64,000 bases of DNA from Flavobacterium marginilacus (GCF_026870155.1 NZ_CP113975.1:1922001-1986000); one strand, 5' to 3'; shown: positions 1-10,796, numbered from the stretch's first letter. Notes: generated by a model not told the origin, from the sequence alone. Translations and numbers: made by a program.

Positions 1-1415
1 AATTATCCGTAAAGGAAAAAATCGGATACAGTTTAGGCGACTTAGCAGCCAATTTAGTTTTTCAGACCCTGATGACGTATCTGGCTTATTTCTATACCGA
101 TATCTACGGATTGTCTCCCACACATTCATCAATAATTATGCTGACAGTTGGCTTGATTGCCGCTTTTGGTTTTAATCCTATTATAGGTGTTCTGGCAGAC
201 AGAACCAGTACCAAATGGGGCAAGTTCCGTCCCTGGATCCTGATCACGGCATTACCGCTGGGCTGTGTTGCTCTGGCGGCTTTTACCACCCCCGATTTTT
301 CATACAGCGGCAAAGTAGTTTATGCCGTTGCCACTTATACCTTACTGCTTCTTTTTTATGCAGGGAACAACCTGCCGTATTCTGCCCTGAGCGGGGTGAT
401 TACGGGCGATATGTCCGACAGGAACAGCCTGTCTTCGTACCGTTTTGTTGCAGTGATGTTTGCACAGTTTTTTGTTCAGGTTTTCATGCTTGGGATCATC
501 AAGAGTGCCGGAGGGGGCGACAAGGCAGTAGGAATTGAAAAAGTGATGACGGTACTGGCTGTCATCGGCACCATTATGCTTTTTATCACCTTTCTGACCA
601 CCAAGGAACGCATCATTCCAAAACCGGAGCAGAAGTCAAGCGTGAAGGAAGATCTAGCCGACCTTGTAAAAAACAGGCCGTGGGTAATCATGCTGACGCT
701 GACAACTTTAGTATTTATCACTCTGGCCCTAAAAGGCGGTTCGTATGTGTATTATTTTGAAAATTATGTAGATAAACAGCAGCTGGCACTTTTTATCCAG
801 CCGATATTGGATACGCTGACCAGTGCCGGATTAAACTATTTTGGTAATGACCCTGTTGCAGCAGGATTCGGACTGTTCAATGCCGGAGGAATTATTTTTA
901 TGATAATAGGAATCACTTTATCAAAAGGCTTGGCTGATAAATACGGAAAGAGAAATATCTTCGGAATATTTCTGTTTATTTCGACAGTCTTCGTTCTGGC
1001 TTTTTATTTCTTTCCAGCCGACAGTATTTCCCTTATTTTTCTTTCGCAGATTCTGCACGGGTTTTTCTACGGAATCACCATTCCGATTCTCTGGGCAATG
1101 ATCGCTGATGTAGCCGATTACTCGGAATGGCTCAATAACCGCCGTGCGACAGCCATTATATTTTCAGCAATGATGGTCGGACTGAAAGCCGGACTAAGCA
1201 TAGGAGGATCTTTAACGACTTTATTTTTAGGATATTTTCAGTATATACCTAATTCACCGGCACAGTCTGAGGTAACGATAAACGGCATTAAATTATTAGT
1301 GAGTGTTTTTCCGGCAGTTCCGTTTTTGATAGGATGCGGTCTGCTGTTTTTCTATAAGATAGATAAAAAAATGGAGACTCAGATAGAGAGCGACCTAAAA
1401 AAAAGAAGAAATTAA
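1..1415 (+). CDS. GPH-family MFS sugar:cation symporter (5' end outside window)
   Basis: Inner-membrane symporter of the glycoside-pentoside-hexuronide type, expected to import short oligosaccharides or monosaccharides with a cation. The reading frame is open from base 3 upstream of the first ATG (base 72) and encodes the family's N-terminal pattern KEKIGYSLGDLAANLVFQT, so the true start lies before the window. The loop motif ADRTSTKWGKFRPW after the second helix is typical, and about 12 hydrophobic segments follow. It lies 26 bp before a GH43 gene on the same strand, which suggests it takes up that enzyme's products. Its G+C content is clearly higher than that of the HTCS gene downstream. 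Family is confident; substrate is inferred only from the neighbour. Confidence 0.9.
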   Translation, partial: LSVKEKIGYSLGDLAANLVFQTLMTYLAYFYTDIYGLSPTHSSIIMLTVGLIAAFGFNPIIGVLADRTSTKWGKFRPWILITALPLGCVALAAFTTPDFSYSGKVVYAVATYTLLLLFYAGNNLPYSALSGVITGDMSDRNSLSSYRFVAVMFAQFFVQVFMLGIIKSAGGGDKAVGIEKVMTVLAVIGTIMLFITFLTTKERIIPKPEQKSSVKEDLADLVKNRPWVIMLTLTTLVFITLALKGGSYVYYFENYVDKQQLALFIQPILDTLTSAGLNYFGNDPVAAGFGLFNAGGIIFMIIGITLSKGLADKYGKRNIFGIFLFISTVFVLAFYFFPADSISLIFLSQILHGFFYGITIPILWAMIADVADYSEWLNNRRATAIIFSAMMVGLKAGLSIGGSLTTLFLGYFQYIPNSPAQSEVTINGIKLLVSVFPAVPFLIGCGLLFFYKIDKKMETQIESDLKKRRN

Positions 1416-1441
1416 TTACAAAAAAAAACAAAAAAAAGAGT

Positions 1442-2467
1442 ATGCCAGAAGATAGTATTGAACAAATTAATTTTGAGCAGATTAACAAAACAGCCATTTC
1501 ACAGCCTTTGGTGTCACATATGTATACCGCTGATCCTTCGGCGCATGTATTTAACGGCAAAATCTATATTTATCCATCGCATGATATTGATGCGGGAATT
1601 CCGTTTAATGACAACGGGGATCATTTTGGGATGGAGGATTACCATGTTTTTTCGATGGAAAGCATAACGTCCGACACGGTAGATAACGGAGTTGCCCTGC
1701 ATGTGGATGATGTTGCCTGGGCCGAAAAGCAGATGTGGGCTCCAGATGCTGCGCACAAAAACGGAAAGTATTATCTGTATTTCCCGGCCAAGCGCGCCAA
1801 TGGTATTTTTCAGATTGGAGTTGCTGTGAGTGATTCACCCGCAGGGCCTTTTACAGCCGAAAAAGAAGCCATTAAAGGAAGCTACAGCATTGACCCGGCA
1901 GTTTTTGAAGATCAAGACGGTGCACATTATATCTATTTTGGAGGTATCTGGGGCGGTCAGCTTCAGAAATACCGAAACAATCAATATGCAGAAAACAACG
2001 AAGAACCGACAGAAAAAGAACAGGCATTGGGCCCTATAGCGGCAAGACTTACTGACGACATGCTGGAGTTTGCCGAAGAGCCGAGAGAAATCCAGATTCT
2101 GGACGAGAACCGAGAGCTTCTGCTGGCCGGTGACAATGACCGCCGTTTCTTTGAAGCTTCATGGGTTCATAAATACAATGGGAAATATTATTTTTCCTAT
2201 TCCACAGGCGATACGCATTTTATCTGTTATGCAATAGGAGACAGCCCATACGGACCGTTTGTGTATCAGGGACGCATCCTGAATCCGGTTGTGGGCTGGA
2301 CTACGCACCATTCAATATGCAGGGTTGAGAATGACTGGTATCTGTTTTACCATGATTCGAGTCTTTCCAAGGGTGTTACTCATCTGCGGAGCATGAAAGT
2401 GGCTAAAATTGACTATCTGGCTGACGGATCGATTGCTGTGATAGACCCTTATGATAGAGAAGGTTAA
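1442..2467 (+). CDS. Glycoside hydrolase family 43 (xylosidase/arabinofuranosidase-like)
   Basis: Five-bladed propeller glycosidase of 341 residues that probably removes xylose or arabinose from oligosaccharides. Residues that fit the GH43 triad are Asp31 (TADPSAHV, base), Asp151 (SIDPAVF, pKa modulator) and Glu238 (FFEASW, acid). The blade motifs WAPDAAHKNGKYYLYF and HKYNGKYYFSYS are also present. There is no signal peptide or lipobox, so it is predicted to act in the cytoplasm on sugars brought in by the adjacent symporter. ATG follows an A-rich stretch 26 bp after the symporter stop, which suggests cotranscription. Exact substrate cannot be read from the sequence. Confidence 0.9.
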   Translation: MPEDSIEQINFEQINKTAISQPLVSHMYTADPSAHVFNGKIYIYPSHDIDAGIPFNDNGDHFGMEDYHVFSMESITSDTVDNGVALHVDDVAWAEKQMWAPDAAHKNGKYYLYFPAKRANGIFQIGVAVSDSPAGPFTAEKEAIKGSYSIDPAVFEDQDGAHYIYFGGIWGGQLQKYRNNQYAENNEEPTEKEQALGPIAARLTDDMLEFAEEPREIQILDENRELLLAGDNDRRFFEASWVHKYNGKYYFSYSTGDTHFICYAIGDSPYGPFVYQGRILNPVVGWTTHHSICRVENDWYLFYHDSSLSKGVTHLRSMKVAKIDYLADGSIAVIDPYDREG

Positions 2468-2821
2468 AAAAGTTTTTGGAGCTGCAGTCAAAATTCAGAT
2501 TGGCTAAAAAATTAAATTACCGCTTACTTAATTAAAAAACAGATATAAATGACAGTTCAATATCATTTTGAACATTAAAAAAAAGAGTTGCTTTTCGATT
2601 AGGAAATAGTACATAAAAGAAGGTTAGCCTCTTTTTGCTTGAGCTGAAAATTTCTATCGATTTCGTTCTTAAATATTCTTTGCCGATAAAAAAGCTTAAT
2701 AAAAAGGCAATAATGAATTTGATTGTTTGAAAGAAAAATATTCGTATTTTTTCATTTTTGTGAATTAATGTTTTTATTTTATATATTTAGAGAGAAAATC
2801 TTACTTTTTAATAATTACAAA
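2468..2821. other. Intergenic gap before the HTCS gene
   Basis: AT-rich, 354 bp. I see no convincing ORF, terminator hairpin or TAnnTTTG promoter. An in-frame TTG at 2723 extends the next ORF upstream, but the signal peptide begins at the ATG at 2822. The change from the G+C-richer symporter/GH43 pair to very AT-rich DNA falls in this gap. Confidence 0.5.
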
Positions 2822-5800
2822 ATGCTTAAAATAGAAAAAAAAATATTTTTTATATGTTATTTGTTTTTTGTGACGATTTCTTATTCACAAAATAACTTCG
2901 AAAATTTTCAATTTCGTTCTATAAAAGAAGGTATTTCTAAGCGGGGAGTCTGGACTATTGTGCAAGATAAGAAAGGGTATATCTGGATAGGGACAAATGG
3001 TGCGGGACTGTATAAATATGATGGGATAAATTACGTCGTTTATGAATCCAATTGGAATACTCCGAAATCTATAAATAGTAATCTTATCTACACTGCCTAT
3101 GTTGATTCTCAAAATAAATTGTGGGTAGGCACTGAAGAAGGTTTATGTTTATACGATAGAAATTTAGATAGATTTGAGACAATTGATTTAAAAAAAGCTC
3201 TTAAAATTCACAAAGACGATATAGTGACAGTTAGGAGTTTAATTGAAGATAATGAGGACAATTTATTAGTTGGGACAGAACAATACGGTCTTTTAAAATT
3301 AAATAAAAAGACATTTCAGGCAATTACAGTTAAATCAAACATTCCTTCCAATATTGATTTATTTATTCGGAGTCTTGCAAAAAATAAACAAGGGAAAATC
3401 TTTGCTGCAACAAATTTTGGATTGAAGTATTTTGATAGTAAAACAAATAGTATACAGCAGGTAACATTAGTTGAAAATGATAATTCTAAATCTAAAATTA
3501 CAGACTCATTAGAGTCATTGTTTTTTGAAACTAACAATGATTTATGGATTGGTACTACAAATAATGGACTAATAAAGGTTGTAGAAACCACGAAAGGCTA
3601 CCAGCAGAAAAAAATCGCAATTACAAATAAAAGAATTTTTTCGATTATTGCGATTGATGCAAAAAATATCCTTTGCGCTACTGAAAACGACGGTCTTTTT
3701 TTGATAAATAATTCAGGGGCAGTAATAAAAAAATATTTGCCAAATAAGTTTGAAAAAAATGGATTAAAATCAAACTCCATCTGGTCTTTGTTAAAGGATA
3801 ATGATAATAGAATCTGGCTGGGATATTATAATAAAGGGGTTTGTATTTTTGATAAATTATCAGAACAGTTTAATTCAATCGAAAGTTTATTGAATAATAC
3901 AAATTCTTTGCAGACAAGTTCTGTTACATCAATTGCTGAGGATTTTTCTGGAAAGTTATGGATAAGCATGGAAGGGGGAGGGGTTGATGTATTTGATCCA
4001 AAAACTAAAAAATTTATACATATCAATACTCATGACAGTTCTTATATTTCTGGACTGACAAACAATAATGTGCAGGAAGTTTTTTTTGATAGTAAACAGA
4101 ATTTATGGTTAGCAGTCTGGAATGAGGGGATTTTTTTCTTAAAAAAAGGAACCAGGAATTTTATAAATTACAATACACATAATACTAAAGGACTTAGTTC
4201 CGACAGAGTTTTGAGTTTTGCAGAGGATTCAAAAGGCAATATCTGGATAGGAACTTTTGAAAGAGGGCTGAGTTATTTTGATTCTTCAAAAAAATCTTTT
4301 TTTCAATGTAATTCTAAACCATTTCGAGATTATTTACTGCCTTCTTCACTTGTTCGCAAAGTATTTGTTGATTCAGATGATATTATTTGGGTAGGAACGA
4401 TAAGGGGACTTTATGGCGTAAACAAAAACGGAAATACTTTCTCTGTATTTTCTATTAAGGATAAAATGTCTAAAGTGCTGAATAATATTCGGACGCATAC
4501 AATATTGTCCATTTACGAATCCAAAAACAAATTAATTTGGATTGGAACTGATGGTTCAGGTCTTTTTAATTATAATAAAAAGACAAAAAAAATAGCTTGG
4601 TACAGTGGTAATGAATCTCTTAAAGAAAAATCAGTCTGTTCAATTATTGAGGATAATTACGGTTCAATCTGGGTTAGCGGCGGAGCAGGAATTACAAAAT
4701 TGGATGTAAAAAACAATAAGTTTTATAATTTTACTACAGAAGACGGACTGCTGGCCAATGATTTTAATAATAATTCGGTACTGAAAGATAAAAAGGGGAC
4801 AATTTATTTTGGAAGTTATGAAGGGATCAATTATTTTGATCCAAATCAAATGTCCAAAACTGCCAAACAGCCTCAGTTGTATTTTAAAGATTTCAAGCTG
4901 TTTAACACTTCGATTATACCTGCTGCAGCCGATTCTCCATTGCAAAAAGTTATTTCCGAGACAAAACACATTACTTTAAATCATAACCAGTCTGTTTTTA
5001 CAATAGAATATGTAGGTATTAATTATTCGTACCCAGGTAAAAATGAATATGCTTATTATCTGGAAGGATTTGAAAAAGAATGGAATTATGTAGGTAATAA
5101 ACATATAGCAACTTATACCAATCTTGCTCCGGGCGATTATGTTTTTAAAGTAAAATCTGCAAATCGGGGAGGGACCTGGAGTCAAAAGCCATTGGAATTA
5201 AAAATCACAATTCTGGCTCCATGGTGGAAAACATACTGGGCATATTTAGTGTATTTAATTATTGCAGTTTTGGGAGCCTATTATGTTATTACTTACTATC
5301 AGAATAAATTTAAGGCAAAACAGGCGATCAGTTTTGAAAGAGACAAGAGAATCCAGATTGAAAAACTGAATAATAAAAAACTGCAGTTTTTTACAAATAT
5401 CTCTCACGAATTCAGAACACCGCTGACTTTGATAATGAATCCGCTTGATGATTTGCTTAAAAATAATGTATACAATTTAAATGGTGAGGTTCTAAACAAA
5501 CTGAAGGTAATTCATAAAAGTTCTGATTTATTGTCAAGACTGATTAATGAGCTGATGGATTTTAGAAAATTACAGTTTAATCAGGTACAGCTTCAGGTTC
5601 AGGAAATTGAAGTAATCAGTTTTGTGAAAGATATTTTGAGTCACTTTGATGAAGAAGCTAATTTTCGCAAAATAGAGTTGACGTTTTCTTCTCCCCTTAA
5701 AAAATTAAACGATTGGGTTGATCCTAAAATGTTTGAAAAAATAATATTTAATATTTTGTCTAATGCTTTTAAGGTTACACCAGATTATGGAAGCATTAAT

Positions 5801-6976
5801 GTAAGGATAAAAGAAAGCAATAAACCTGTTTACTTTCCTTTGGTAAATCTCGGGAAAGAAGTTAAAAGCTATGAAATAACTATTGAAGATACAGGATCTG
5901 GATTAGATAAAAAAGAACTCAAACGAATATTTGAACGTTTTTATCAGGTAAATAATTTAAACAAAACCTATTATGGAAGTACTGGTATTGGCTTAGAAGT
6001 TGTAAAAGAATTTATTGAATTAAATAAAGGAAAAATAGAAGTCGACAGTGTTTTGGGTGACGGTACAACTTTCCGAATTATATTTCCTTTGGGCAAAGAT
6101 TTTTTTGAACCAGATGAATTTGCTAAGGTTTCCAATAAACCGGCATTGGAGAAAAAGAAGATATTGAGGGATATGACAGCAATGGAAAGCAATTCAGAGC
6201 TGCCTGCCAATGAGTCAAACCCAGAGAAGCCCCATACTGTACTGATTGTAGAAGACAATGCAGATTTAAGGAGTTATCTAAAAGCAGAACTAAAAAAGGA
6301 ATATAAAGTAATCGTTGCCGAAAATGGACAAAAAGGATATGATTTAGCAGTGCATAAGCTGCCAGATTTGATTTTGACAGATGTCATTATGCCTGTTATG
6401 GACGGTCTTGAAATGTGTAAAAAGATAAAAGGAAATATTAAAACCTCCCATATTCCTTTGTTAATGCTCTCTGCAAAAGCATTAGTAAAAGACAGATTGG
6501 AAGGCATAGATTCCGGAGCAGATTTGTATCTGAGTAAACCCTTTAATATGGATATTCTAAAATCAAGTCTTGCTCAATTAATAAATAGCAGACAAATTAT
6601 CTTTAATAAGTTTTATGACGGCATAACTAAAAAAGCACAGCAGAAAACTACAACAATAGATAATGATTTTATGCAGAAGATATTAAATTATATTCATGAA
6701 AACATTAGCGAACCTGAACTTAGCGTTGAGCTGCTGGCTTCTATTGTTTTCTTAAGCAGAAGTCAATTGTATCGAAAAATAAAAACACTTACAGGAGTTT
6801 CTGTAAATGAGTTTATAAGAAATGTCAGGCTGGAGAAAGCTAAACAGTTTATAGAATTTGGGAATGATAATATTAATGAAATAAGCTATAAAGTTGGTTT
6901 TGCAACTCCTTCCTATTTTACTAAATGCTTTAAATTGAAGTTTGGCCATCTGCCAACAGAAGAGAAGAAAGTATAA
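2822..6976 (+). CDS. Hybrid two-component system sensor/regulator (HTCS)
   Basis: One-protein sensor and transcription factor of 1384 residues, typical of Bacteroidota sugar loci. Order of parts: signal peptide (1-23, ending SYSQ); periplasmic propeller repeats of the Reg_prop type (WIGTNGAGLYKYDG and similar); a Y_Y_Y domain about 685-800; one membrane helix about 804-826; HisKA with His862 in NISHEFRTPLTLI; HATPase with the N box NILSNAFKVTP and GSTGIGLEVV; a receiver domain (VLIVEDNADL) with Asp1187 in LILTDVIMPVMDG; and a C-terminal AraC-type HTH. All phosphotransfer residues are present. I chose the ATG at 2822 over the TTG at 2723 because the signal peptide starts there. It lies directly before a SusC/SusD pair, which it probably controls in response to a sugar fragment in the periplasm. 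Confidence 0.95.
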   Translation: MLKIEKKIFFICYLFFVTISYSQNNFENFQFRSIKEGISKRGVWTIVQDKKGYIWIGTNGAGLYKYDGINYVVYESNWNTPKSINSNLIYTAYVDSQNKLWVGTEEGLCLYDRNLDRFETIDLKKALKIHKDDIVTVRSLIEDNEDNLLVGTEQYGLLKLNKKTFQAITVKSNIPSNIDLFIRSLAKNKQGKIFAATNFGLKYFDSKTNSIQQVTLVENDNSKSKITDSLESLFFETNNDLWIGTTNNGLIKVVETTKGYQQKKIAITNKRIFSIIAIDAKNILCATENDGLFLINNSGAVIKKYLPNKFEKNGLKSNSIWSLLKDNDNRIWLGYYNKGVCIFDKLSEQFNSIESLLNNTNSLQTSSVTSIAEDFSGKLWISMEGGGVDVFDPKTKKFIHINTHDSSYISGLTNNNVQEVFFDSKQNLWLAVWNEGIFFLKKGTRNFINYNTHNTKGLSSDRVLSFAEDSKGNIWIGTFERGLSYFDSSKKSFFQCNSKPFRDYLLPSSLVRKVFVDSDDIIWVGTIRGLYGVNKNGNTFSVFSIKDKMSKVLNNIRTHTILSIYESKNKLIWIGTDGSGLFNYNKKTKKIAWYSGNESLKEKSVCSIIEDNYGSIWVSGGAGITKLDVKNNKFYNFTTEDGLLANDFNNNSVLKDKKGTIYFGSYEGINYFDPNQMSKTAKQPQLYFKDFKLFNTSIIPAAADSPLQKVISETKHITLNHNQSVFTIEYVGINYSYPGKNEYAYYLEGFEKEWNYVGNKHIATYTNLAPGDYVFKVKSANRGGTWSQKPLELKITILAPWWKTYWAYLVYLIIAVLGAYYVITYYQNKFKAKQAISFERDKRIQIEKLNNKKLQFFTNISHEFRTPLTLIMNPLDDLLKNNVYNLNGEVLNKLKVIHKSSDLLSRLINELMDFRKLQFNQVQLQVQEIEVISFVKDILSHFDEEANFRKIELTFSSPLKKLNDWVDPKMFEKIIFNILSNAFKVTPDYGSINVRIKESNKPVYFPLVNLGKEVKSYEITIEDTGSGLDKKELKRIFERFYQVNNLNKTYYGSTGIGLEVVKEFIELNKGKIEVDSVLGDGTTFRIIFPLGKDFFEPDEFAKVSNKPALEKKKILRDMTAMESNSELPANESNPEKPHTVLIVEDNADLRSYLKAELKKEYKVIVAENGQKGYDLAVHKLPDLILTDVIMPVMDGLEMCKKIKGNIKTSHIPLLMLSAKALVKDRLEGIDSGADLYLSKPFNMDILKSSLAQLINSRQIIFNKFYDGITKKAQQKTTTIDNDFMQKILNYIHENISEPELSVELLASIVFLSRSQLYRKIKTLTGVSVNEFIRNVRLEKAKQFIEFGNDNINEISYKVGFATPSYFTKCFKLKFGHLPTEEKKV

Positions 6977-6992
6977 TTACTTAAAAGTAATT
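6975..6992 (+). terminator. Weak hairpin at the HTCS stop
   Basis: AATTACTT and AAGTAATT form a perfect 8-bp inverted repeat right at the stop codon of the HTCS gene. It is AT-only apart from one C/G pair and lacks a good T tract, so its terminator role is doubtful. Confidence 0.3.
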
Positions 6993-7733
6993 TAATAATT
7001 AACTATACTTTATTAAACTAAAATAGCTGCCTTAGTTTTAAAATTGAGGTAGATATTTTGGTTTTTTTGCTTTTGGGTCACTTCATTCTGTCCCAATTTA
7101 TCCATCTTGATAACAGGTTCTGCATTTTAAAGAGCTTAATTCTTTTAAGTTTTTTTAATCAACAAGCAAAAATGTGTAATACTACAAAACCATCTGCCTG
7201 TTTATTCATTCTTATATTTTAAAGAAAACATTTTATTGACCAAATTCTAGCTAAACCTTAAATTTTGTCAATTTTGATAAGTTTAAAATTTTAACATATT
7301 AATTTTTTATATCAAAAATTAAGTAAAATTTTTTTATTGATAATATATTTTTTAATTATTTAATGAATTAACGTAACATTTGATAAATAGTAAGATTTTT
7401 GGTGTTTTTTGCAACATGCGTGCGGTAATATGCTTCATTTGTTGTATAAATACAACGTCCAAACAGAATAAATTTGTTAAAGTTTTTGTAAAAATTGTTT
7501 GATCATTTATTTTAAAGTTATGAAGAAATTTTATGCAAAAAAGAATGTATTTAATTTATCCTAAAAATTATTTTATTGATAAACAAGACATAAAAAAACT
7601 AATGAACACTTTAATTATTATAAACTAAAATCAATTTAAATGAAGAGAACCGCCTACTTCTAAATGTGAATTTAATATTCAAAAGAATTTTAAAAGATTA
7701 AAAACCAATTTTAAAAAATTAACCAAACTAACT
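6977..7733. other. Long AT-rich leader between HTCS and SusC
   Basis: This 757-bp gap holds no ORF worth calling (the best is about 14 codons near 7520). It is the expected place for the HTCS binding site and the susC promoter. I could not identify a clean TAnnTTTG element; TAACATTTG near 7375 has one base too many in the spacer. The length and A/T runs fit a long untranslated leader, but no riboswitch fold was recognised. Confidence 0.5.
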
Positions 7734-10700
7734 ATGAAATTAAAAATGAAATTCGCAATTATTGCACTGCTGTTTTTTTGTGCACAAGCTGTCTTTTCTC
7801 AGAGCAAGACAATAAATGGTGTTGTTTCTGATAAATCGGGTTTACCCCTAAGTGGTGTAAGTGTAAGTGTGCAAGGAAAATCTAGCAGTGCTATTACAGA
7901 TTTTGACGGGAAATATGTAATTAATAATGTCGAATCAGACAATAAATTAGTATTTGCATATATAGGTATGATTTCTCAGGTTGTTGCTGTTGGAAGCAAT
8001 AGTTCGATAAATATCACTATGCAGGATGCTTCCCAAGATTTAAAAGAAGTTGTTGTTGTTGCATATGGTGTTCAAAAAAGAGGAAATGTTACAGGTGCAA
8101 TTTCAACAGTAAGCTCTAAAGACATAGCCGCCTTGCCTATAACAAATGCTGAATCTGCACTTCAGGGCAGAGCCGCTGGGGTTACGGTAATTAATAATGG
8201 TTCACCAGGATCTACTCCAGAGGTAAGTATTAGAGGTTTAGGAAGTCCAAATAACAATAGTCCATTGTATGTAGTGGATGGTGTTATTGTTGGGAATTTA
8301 TCAAGTATCAGCCCAAATGACATTGAAAGTGTATCGGTTCTTAAAGATGCTTCTACAGCGGCACTTTATGGATCTCGCGGATCAAATGGTGTTGTTATTG
8401 TAACTACCAAAAAAGGTAAAAGCGGTGTAGGTCAATTATCTTTTAATACTTATACTGGTTTTCAGAAAGTAGGAAAAACATATGACTTGCTTAATTCAGA
8501 GCAATATCAGCAATATGCTAAAGATTGGGGGGTAACTATTAATAGGCCAGCAGATTTCTTGAAGAATAATGTAAATTATTTGGATGAAATTTTTACAACT
8601 GGAGCTATGCAGGATTATAATTTAAGTTATTCTAGTGGTACGGATCATTCTACTAACCGTTTTTCTGCAGAATATTTAAAGCAAGATGGTGTTATTGTTG
8701 ATTCAGGTTATGAGCGTTACACCTTTAGAGCAAATAACACCCAGAAAATTGAAAAATTAAGATTAACAGTAGGTAGTAATATGGGGCTTTCTTTTGGAAA
8801 GCAAAATCCTGAGCGTATATCTGGCGGACGTACTTTAATCGAGCACGCTATAAAAGCAGCTCCTTATCTGCCGGTATATAATTCGACTAATTTGGGAGGT
8901 TTTCAAGGACCAAGTAATGCAGCAGACGGACAGGATGCTGAAAACCCTGTAAGAGTACAAAGTTTAGGTTATACAATCAATAAAACATTAGGTATAACGG
9001 GGAACATTTTTGCAGAGTTTGAAATTGTTAAGGACTTGAAATTCAGATCACAAGTTTCTTTAGATTATTATGATCTTGATAATAGAAATTTTATTCCTTC
9101 TTATGATGATGATAGTGTTCCTAATGGTTCAACGCATTCTGCGGCTTATTCAGCTACAACAAGAGTTTATGGAAGCGGTCAGACTATCATGTTTAATAAT
9201 AGTTTAAGCTATAAAAAAACAATAGCCGAAAAGCACAATTTTGACGCAGTAATACTAGTTGAAAATAATAAATCTAAAGGCGAACAAGTTAACGCTGGGA
9301 GCCGTTACTCAATATCTGATGAAATTGATCAGTTAAATAGTGCAACAGTAACAGCTTTAAGCAGTACTTCATTTGAAGATTATAGAGTTGGATATGTAGG
9401 AAGGTTGAATTATAATTATGATGAAAAATACCTTTTTGCTGTTTCTGGAAGAAGAGACGCTTCGTCTCGTTTTGGCAGCAATTACAGATGGGCCAATTTT
9501 TATTCTGTTGCAGGGGGCTGGAATATAGCTAAAGAAAATTTTCTTCAAAATACTCAAGTAAGTACTTTGAAATTAAGAGCCTCATATGGTACTACTGGTA
9601 ACGATGAAATTGGACGTTATGCATATAGTGCTGCCTTGGTAGGGAATTTAATCTATCCTATAGCAGGTAATGCAGCTGTTGGTACTACAGCTGGATCATT
9701 GGCAAGTCCGGATTTGCATTGGGAATCTAAAACAATGAAAAACATAGGTTTAGATTTTGGGTTTTTAAATGATAAAATTACAGGTAGTTTTGAAATCTAT
9801 GATAATAGAAGCGATGATTTATTATTAAACTTACCAGTTGCACCTTCAATTGGATCTTTTTCAGGAAGCCAGCCTAAAAATGTTGGATCAGTTAGTACCA
9901 AAGGGTTTGAAGTTGTACTAGGTTATAATGATAATGAAGGTGATTTTAGATGGTCTGCTAACTTTAATTTAGGTACTAGCAAAAACGAAGTGTTAGATTT
10001 AGGAGGAATTGATAAAATAGCTGGAGGAACTGCATTTAGAGCTGGAGGTGACGCCATTTCACAAACTACTGTTGGTGATCCGTTATTCTATTTTTATGGT
10101 TTAGTTGCAGACGGCATCTATAAAAATCAGGCCGAAGTTGACGCCGTTTTTACAGCCACACCAGGGCAGACTACAGTTAAACCAGGTGATATAAGATTTA
10201 AAGACTTAAATGGTGACGGTAATATAACATCAGCAGACAGAACTAAAATTGGTAATCCTCTTCCGGATATTACTTATGGGATGAATTTTAATGCTACTTA
10301 TAAACAATTTGATTTTAATTTCTTCATAACGGGAGTTCAAGGAAATGACATTTTCAATACCAATCGTTATGATTTAGAAGGTATGGCAAAGTTGTTTAAC
10401 GCTGGTACAGCCGTATTAGACAGATCAATTGTTGCAAATGGAGTGGTAACTAATCCAGATTCTACAATACCAAGACTTAATGGAGCAGTACAAAATACAG
10501 CTGTAAGCAGCCGTTTTGTTGAAGATGGTTCTTTTGCAAGATTAAAAAACATAAGCATCGGATATACATTACCAAGCAACATCAGTAAATATTTTTCTAA
10601 GCTTAGAGTATATGCAAGTGGTCAAAACCTTGTAACAATAACTGATTACTCTGGATTGGATCCTGAAATAGGGAATGGAAATTCTAGTATTATTGGAGGG

Positions 10701-10781
10701 ACTAATTATGACAAAGGTATTGATAGAGGAAACTATCCGCAGCCAAAATCGGTGTTACTAGGACTTGAAATTTCATTTTAA
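7734..10781 (+). CDS. SusC/RagA-family TonB-linked outer-membrane transporter (pair 1)
   Basis: Outer-membrane barrel of 1015 residues that imports large ligands with its SusD partner, using energy from TonB-ExbBD. A signal peptide (1-23, ending AVFSQ) is followed by a carboxypeptidase-regulatory-like domain (about 25-105, INGVVSDKSGLPLSGVSV). The plug domain has the SusC signature around LYVVDGV, SPNDIESVSVLKDASTAALYGSRG and NGVVIVTTKKGK. The rest is beta-strand rich and ends in LLGLEISF with a terminal Phe, as barrels usually do. A second ATG at 7746 is an alternative start. The SusD gene follows after 15 bp. HTCS control is inferred from the neighbour. Confidence 0.96.
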   Translation: MKLKMKFAIIALLFFCAQAVFSQSKTINGVVSDKSGLPLSGVSVSVQGKSSSAITDFDGKYVINNVESDNKLVFAYIGMISQVVAVGSNSSINITMQDASQDLKEVVVVAYGVQKRGNVTGAISTVSSKDIAALPITNAESALQGRAAGVTVINNGSPGSTPEVSIRGLGSPNNNSPLYVVDGVIVGNLSSISPNDIESVSVLKDASTAALYGSRGSNGVVIVTTKKGKSGVGQLSFNTYTGFQKVGKTYDLLNSEQYQQYAKDWGVTINRPADFLKNNVNYLDEIFTTGAMQDYNLSYSSGTDHSTNRFSAEYLKQDGVIVDSGYERYTFRANNTQKIEKLRLTVGSNMGLSFGKQNPERISGGRTLIEHAIKAAPYLPVYNSTNLGGFQGPSNAADGQDAENPVRVQSLGYTINKTLGITGNIFAEFEIVKDLKFRSQVSLDYYDLDNRNFIPSYDDDSVPNGSTHSAAYSATTRVYGSGQTIMFNNSLSYKKTIAEKHNFDAVILVENNKSKGEQVNAGSRYSISDEIDQLNSATVTALSSTSFEDYRVGYVGRLNYNYDEKYLFAVSGRRDASSRFGSNYRWANFYSVAGGWNIAKENFLQNTQVSTLKLRASYGTTGNDEIGRYAYSAALVGNLIYPIAGNAAVGTTAGSLASPDLHWESKTMKNIGLDFGFLNDKITGSFEIYDNRSDDLLLNLPVAPSIGSFSGSQPKNVGSVSTKGFEVVLGYNDNEGDFRWSANFNLGTSKNEVLDLGGIDKIAGGTAFRAGGDAISQTTVGDPLFYFYGLVADGIYKNQAEVDAVFTATPGQTTVKPGDIRFKDLNGDGNITSADRTKIGNPLPDITYGMNFNATYKQFDFNFFITGVQGNDIFNTNRYDLEGMAKLFNAGTAVLDRSIVANGVVTNPDSTIPRLNGAVQNTAVSSRFVEDGSFARLKNISIGYTLPSNISKYFSKLRVYASGQNLVTITDYSGLDPEIGNGNSSIIGGTNYDKGIDRGNYPQPKSVLLGLEISF

Positions 10782-10796
10782 TAAAATAAAACAAAC

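Noticed and set aside
2723..2821. TTG start for the HTCS gene adding 33 residues
   Set aside because: The extension would put a hydrophobic stretch before a normal signal peptide that starts at the ATG at 2822.
6977..7733. Riboswitch or small RNA in the SusC leader
   Set aside because: The gap is long but I see only A/T runs and no conserved fold.
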